Source: Strigamia acuminata
Lineage: Eukaryota; Arthropoda; Chilopoda; Geophilomorpha; Linotaeniidae
DNA length: 64,000 nucleotides
Direction: 5' to 3'
NCBI GenBank assembly: GCA_949358305.1
Contig: CASHSZ010000069.1
Span: 62,001-126,000, forward strand
Part shown: piece by piece, positions 59,701 to 64,000 of the stretch
Layout of the letters: the number at the start of each line of letters is the position of its first letter
Numbering within the stretch: the stretch's first letter is position 1
Translations under genes and position numbers: made by a program
The notes under the pieces: model-generated
Databases searched by the model: none
What the model was told of the DNA's origin: nothing
The model's input: only the letters and a program-made list of their open reading frames with translations

Positions 59701-61409
59701 TCAAATCTTCTTTAAATTTATGCAAGATATTGGGAAATTTTGGTTTAACTCGTCCAACGGGCCGGTAAATCGAGCGCCCACACGCGCCCACATGCACGTC
59801 CAACCCGCATGGGCACTGTCACATCGGACGTTTGTTGCGTGCAAAACTTGCACCGACTTTTGGCCATTTTTGGTTAAACTTCCGCACAATTTCTGCCCGA
59901 TTGGACACTGAGGTTCGGTTTCCGACCGGGTCGTTTCTTGTCCGACCCGCGGCGCGTCGCGGCGCGGCCGGAGGACGGCCCTCGTCCCCAAAAACCACAC
60001 TCCGAGTCACGGGTCGCACGGCCAACAGGCCGTGACGGGCCGTAGCGGGTCGAAAACGGGCCGTTAACGGCCCGTTGACGGCCCGTTAGCGGCCCGCATG
60101 AGGTCGCACGGGCCGTCGGCGAGCCGAAGTCCGGGAACGAAGGCCGTTACGGGACCGTGACGGGACCGTCGGCGGCCCGTTAACGGCCCGTGCGAGCCGT
60201 TACGGGATCGTGACGGGACCGTCGGCGGCCCGTTAACGGCCCGTGCGAGCCGTTACGGAATCGTGACGGGACCGTCGGCGGCCCGTTAACGGCCCGTGCG
60301 GGCCGTTACGGGATCGTGACGGGACCGTCGGCGGCCCGTTAACGGCCCGTGCGACCCCATGCGGGCCGTTGACGGGCCGTTAACGGGCCGTTAACGGGCC
60401 GTTAACGGGCCGTGACGGTGTAAATCGAAAAAATCAACAACCGACAACACGTACATGAAAACGCGTACAACATTCATAGACATTAATCTCGAATCCTGTT
60501 TTTGGTTTTACGCCGTTAACGGGCCGTTAACGGCCCGTTAACGGCCCGTTAACGGCCCGCATGAGGTCGTACGGGCCGTTACGGGGTCGTGACGGGACCG
60601 TCGGCGGCCCGTTAACGGCCCGTGCGGGCCGTTACGGGATAGTTACGGAACCGTCGGCGGCCCGTTAACGGCCCGTGCGAGCCGTTACGGGATCGTGACG
60701 GGACCGTCGGCGGCCCGTTAACGGCCCGTGCGAGCCGTTACGGGATTGTGACGGGACCGTCGGCGGCCCGTTAACGGCCCGTGCGGGCCGTTTTCGACCC
60801 GTTGCGGCCGTTTTCGACCCGTTGCGGCCCGTTTTCGACCCGTTACGGTCCTTGGCCGTAACGGGCCGAAAACGGGAAAACTGAAAAAGTCGAGTGCGAG
60901 ACCACGTGACCCGGAGTGTGGTTTTTGGGGACGAGGGCCGTCCTCCGACCGCGCCGTGACGCGCCGCGGGTCGGTCACCAACTTTTGTCAATTTTTGACA
61001 GATTTTCACGGAATTTCAGCGACATTTTACGAGACGTTTCTGCCCGATGGGACGGACTTCTGTAAAACATTGCTTAAAATCCATGGAAATTTATCACATA
61101 TTGACAAAATTCGGTGCAAGTTTTGTCAGAAATTAGGAAAAAACTTTTTTCAAAACTCGTCCAACGCGCCGGTAAATTGAGCGCCCACGTGCGTCGACAG
61201 TGGGCGCTTCAAAACCGCGTGGACACTGTCAGATCTCGGCACAGTTTGATGCGCCCAAATCTAGCAATACTTGCACCGACTTTTGGCAATTTGTGACAAA
61301 TTTTCACAGAATTTCGGCAACATTTTACGACACATTTCTGCCCGGTTGGACACATTTCCACAGGTTTTTTGTAAAACGTTGCTAAAATTCCGTTGAATTT
61401 CATCAAAAA
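56701..61409 (+). repeat. Satellite HOR 10 (4709 bp, 3 A units + B)
   Basis: A units start at 56701, 57716 (both reference type) and 58731 (T type). Confidence 0.9.
59942..60974. repeat. Fold-back element B in HOR 10 (1033 bp)
   Basis: Shortest size class, as in HOR 4. Confidence 0.85.
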
Positions 61410-64000
61410 TTGTGTCAAAAGTCGGTGACGGGCGGAGGGGCGAGCTCCGGGCGCCCGAGAGAGAGAGAGAAAGAGAGAGAGAGGGGACGGCCGGGGCTCC
61501 CGCCAACGGGCGGAGGGGCGAGCCTTGGCGGGTTGGGCGTGCACTATCTAGGCATGTGGGCGCTCGATTTACCGGCACGTTGGACAAGTTTTGAAAATTT
61601 TTTTTTCCTAATTTTTGACAAAATTAGCACCGAATTTTGCCAATATTTGATAAATTTCCACGGAATTTTATCAATGTTTTACAAAAAACCCCTGGAAATG
61701 TGTCCAATCGAGCAGAAATGTCTCGTAAAATATCGCTGAAATTTGTCTAAAATTGACAAAAAATCGGTGCAAGTTTTGCTAGATATTTGCCCGGATCAAA
61801 CTGTGCCCGAAACCGCCCGATCTGACAGTGTGCACGCGGGCTGGACGTGCCCACTGTCCCCGCATGTGCACTCGCCGGCGCGTTGGACGAGTTTAAGAAG
61901 ATTTTATCAATTTCTGACAAAACTTGCATCGATTTTTTGTCAATATTTGATAAATTTCCCCAGAATTTTAGCAATAAAACCTTTGAAAATGTATCCAAAA
62001 GAGCAGAAATGTCCTGTAAAATATTGCTGAAAATCTGTTGAAATTCATCAAATATTGACAAAAATCTGTGACGAGCGGAGGGGCGATCCTTTGGCGGCCG
62101 AAAGAGAGAGGGGGGACGGTCGGGGCTCCCGCCGACGGGCGGAGGGGCGAGCCTTGGCGGCCGAGAGAGAGAGAGAGAGAGGACGGCCGGGGCTCCCGCC
62201 GGCGCACTGTCCACGCATGGGCGCGCTCGATTTACTGGCGCGTTGGACGAATTTTAAATTTTTTGTTTCCTATTTCTGACAAAATTTGCACCGACTTTTG
62301 GCAATTTGTGACAAATTTTCACAGAATTTCGGCAACATTTTACGACACATTTCTGCCCGGTTGGACACATTTCCACAGGTTTTTTGTAAAACGTTGCTAA
62401 AATTCCGTTGAATTTCATCAAAAATTGTGTCAAAAGTCGGTGACGGGCGGAGGGGCGAGCTCCGGGCGCCCGAGAGAGAGAGAGAAAGAGAGAGAGAGGG
62501 GACGGCCGGGGCTCCCGCCAACGGGCGGAGGGGCGAGCCTTGGCGGGTTGGGCGTGCACTATCTAGGCATGTGGGCGCTCGATTTACCGGCACGTTGGAC
62601 AAGTTTTGAAAATTTTTTTTTCCTAATTTTTGACAAAATTAGCACCGAATTTTGCCAATATTTGATAAATTTCCACGGAATTTTATCAATGTTTTACAAA
62701 AAACCCCTGGAAATGTGTCCAATCGAGCAGAAATGTCTCGTAAAATATTGCTGAAATTTGTCTAAAATTGACAAAAAATCGGTGCAAGTTTTGCTAGATA
62801 TTTGCCCGGATCAAACTGTGCCCGAAACCGCCCGATCTGACAGTGTGCACGCGGGCTGGACGTGCCCACTGTCCCCGCATGTGCACTCGCCGGCGCGTTG
62901 GACGAGTTTAAGAAGATTTTATCAGTTTCTGACAAAACTTGCATCGATTTTTTGTCAATTTTTGATAAATTTCCCCAGAATTTTAGCAATAAAACCTTTG
63001 AAAATGTATCCAAAAGAGCAGAAATGTCCTGTAAAATATTGCTGAAAATCTGTTGAAATTCATCAAATATTGACAAAAATCTGTGACGAGCGGAGGGGCG
63101 ATCCTTTGGCGGCCGAAAGAGAGAGGGGGGACGGTCGGGGCTCCCGCCGACGGGCGGAGGGGCGAGCCTTGGCGGCCGAGAGAGAGAGAGAGAGAGGACG
63201 GCCGGGGCTCCCGCCGGCGCACTGTCCACGCATGGGCGCGCTCGATTTACTGGCGCGTTGGACGAATTTTAAATTTTTTGTTTCCTATTTCTGACAAAAT
63301 TTGCACAGACTTTTGTCAATTTTTGACAAATTTTCACGGAATTTCAGCAATGGGACGGACTTATGTAAAACATCGCTTAAAATCTGGAAATCTGTCAAAT
63401 CTTCTTTAAATTTATGCAAGATATTGGGAAATTTTGGTTTAACTCGTCCAACGGGCCGGTAAATCGAGCGCCCACACGCGCCCACATGCACGTCCAACCC
63501 GCATGGGCACTGTCACATCGGACGTTTGTTGCGTGCAAAACTTGCACCGACTTTTGGCCATTTTTGGTTAAACTTCCGCACAATTTCTGCCCGATTGGAC
63601 ACTGAGGTTCGGTTTCCGACCGGGTCGTTTCTTGTCCGACCCGCGGCGCGTCGCGGCGCGGCCGGAGGACGGCCCTCGTCCCCAAAAACCACACTCCGAG
63701 TCACGGGTCGCACGGCCAACAGGCCGTGACGGGCCGTAGCGGGTCGAAAACGGGCCGTTAACGGCCCGTTGACGGCCCGTTAGCGGCCCGCATGAGGTCG
63801 CACGGGCCGTCGGCGAGCCGAAGTCCGGGAACGAAGGCCGTTACGGGACCGTGACGGGACCGTCGGCGGCCCGTTAACGGCCCGTGCGAGCCGTTACGGG
63901 ATCGTGACGGGACCGTCGGCGGCCCGTTAACGGCCCGTGCGAGCCGTTACGGAATCGTGACGGGACCGTCGGCGGCCCGTTAACGGCCCGTGCGGGCCGT
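61410..64000 (+). repeat. Satellite HOR 11 (2 A units + B, cut by window end)
   Basis: A units start at 61410 (N) and 62425 (T). The B element begins at 63636 and is cut inside its left 53-bp array. Confidence 0.88.
63636..64000. repeat. Fold-back element B in HOR 11 (left 365 bp only)
   Basis: Left inverted arm and the first 53-bp repeats are present; the window ends inside the element. Confidence 0.85.

Larger units (their letters stand above)
30582..64000 (+). repeat. Satellite array, right part (rest of HOR 4 to HOR 11)
   Basis: The same tandem satellite resumes exactly where the left part stopped, in the middle of an A unit, after the 4-bp target duplication. Further A-unit starts lie at 31421, 32436, 33451, 36130, 37145, 39844, 40859, 41874, 44558, 45572, 48269, 49284, 51983, 52996, 54011, 56701, 57716, 58731, 61410 and 62425. 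The array runs off the window end inside a GC-rich element. No coding gene, RNA gene or second mobile insertion is visible in these 33 kb. Confidence 0.97.

Noticed and set aside
30582-64000. Variable A-unit counts as an assembly artefact
   Set aside because: Cannot be excluded without reads, but copies carry distinct private variants (for example near 44148, 44593, 47230 and 55359), which argues against simple computational duplication.

Overview
The window is eukaryotic, almost certainly nuclear DNA of an arthropod and probably an insect. It holds about 50.5 kb of a highly homogenised, kilobase-scale tandem satellite. One apparently intact Ty3/gypsy-type LTR retrotransposon (17083-30581, 13.5 kb) is inserted into it. 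No bacterial gene, rRNA, tRNA, CRISPR array or host single-copy gene was seen. The organism call is inference from the Ty3-like pol, the integrase motif style, GT-AG splice-like signals and GA-rich satellite; an insect order cannot be fixed from the sequence.

Satellite (1-17082 and 30582-64000). The basic block is a 1015-bp unit (A), itself made of three diverged submonomers of about 300-360 bp, with GA-dinucleotide and GC-rich modules. Two, three or four A units are followed by a roughly 1.7-kb segment containing a GC-rich element (B, 1033-1075 bp). B has 70-bp terminal inverted repeats, 11-bp palindromic repeats, 4 + 4 copies of a 53-bp repeat and an AT-rich core of about 100 bp. A units plus B form a higher-order repeat (HOR) of 3.7, 4.7 or 5.7 kb. 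Twelve HORs are present (first and last truncated), with A-unit counts 2,2,2,4,4,2,3,2,2,3,3,2. Length changes are whole A units or whole 11-bp and 20-bp subrepeats. Shared diagnostic bases show that HORs were duplicated and then recombined by unequal crossover. The many short open frames in the satellite are by-products of its low stop-codon content and are not genes.

Retrotransposon. Two LTRs of 1017 bp, identical by eye, begin TG and end CA and are flanked by a 4-bp target duplication (AAGT). Between them lie a proline-tRNA-like primer site, gag (18172-21255), pol (21279-25349), a structured 1.4-kb interval, a third long ORF (26763-29528) and a polypurine tract. Gag ends with two tandem A-AAA-AAC slippery heptamers and a strong hairpin 6 nt beyond the second. 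Pol is in the -1 frame and already open there, so Gag-Pol is very probably made by -1 ribosomal frameshifting. ORF3 has no recognisable family and no membrane segment, so it does not look like an envelope. It starts directly after a textbook 3' splice site. A short acidic ATG exon (coding part 25826-25915), bounded by an upstream acceptor and a donor in matching phase 0, suggests that ORF3 is expressed from a multiply spliced RNA whose first exon is the LTR leader (donor at 18038).

How it fits together: the LTR supplies promoter and polyadenylation signals. The full-length RNA makes Gag and Gag-Pol (protease, reverse transcriptase, RNase H, integrase), and a spliced RNA would make the ORF3 product. 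Intact frames and identical LTRs imply a very recent insertion into the satellite. Start codons were set to ATG; the long frames also open slightly upstream at non-ATG codons, which were disregarded.
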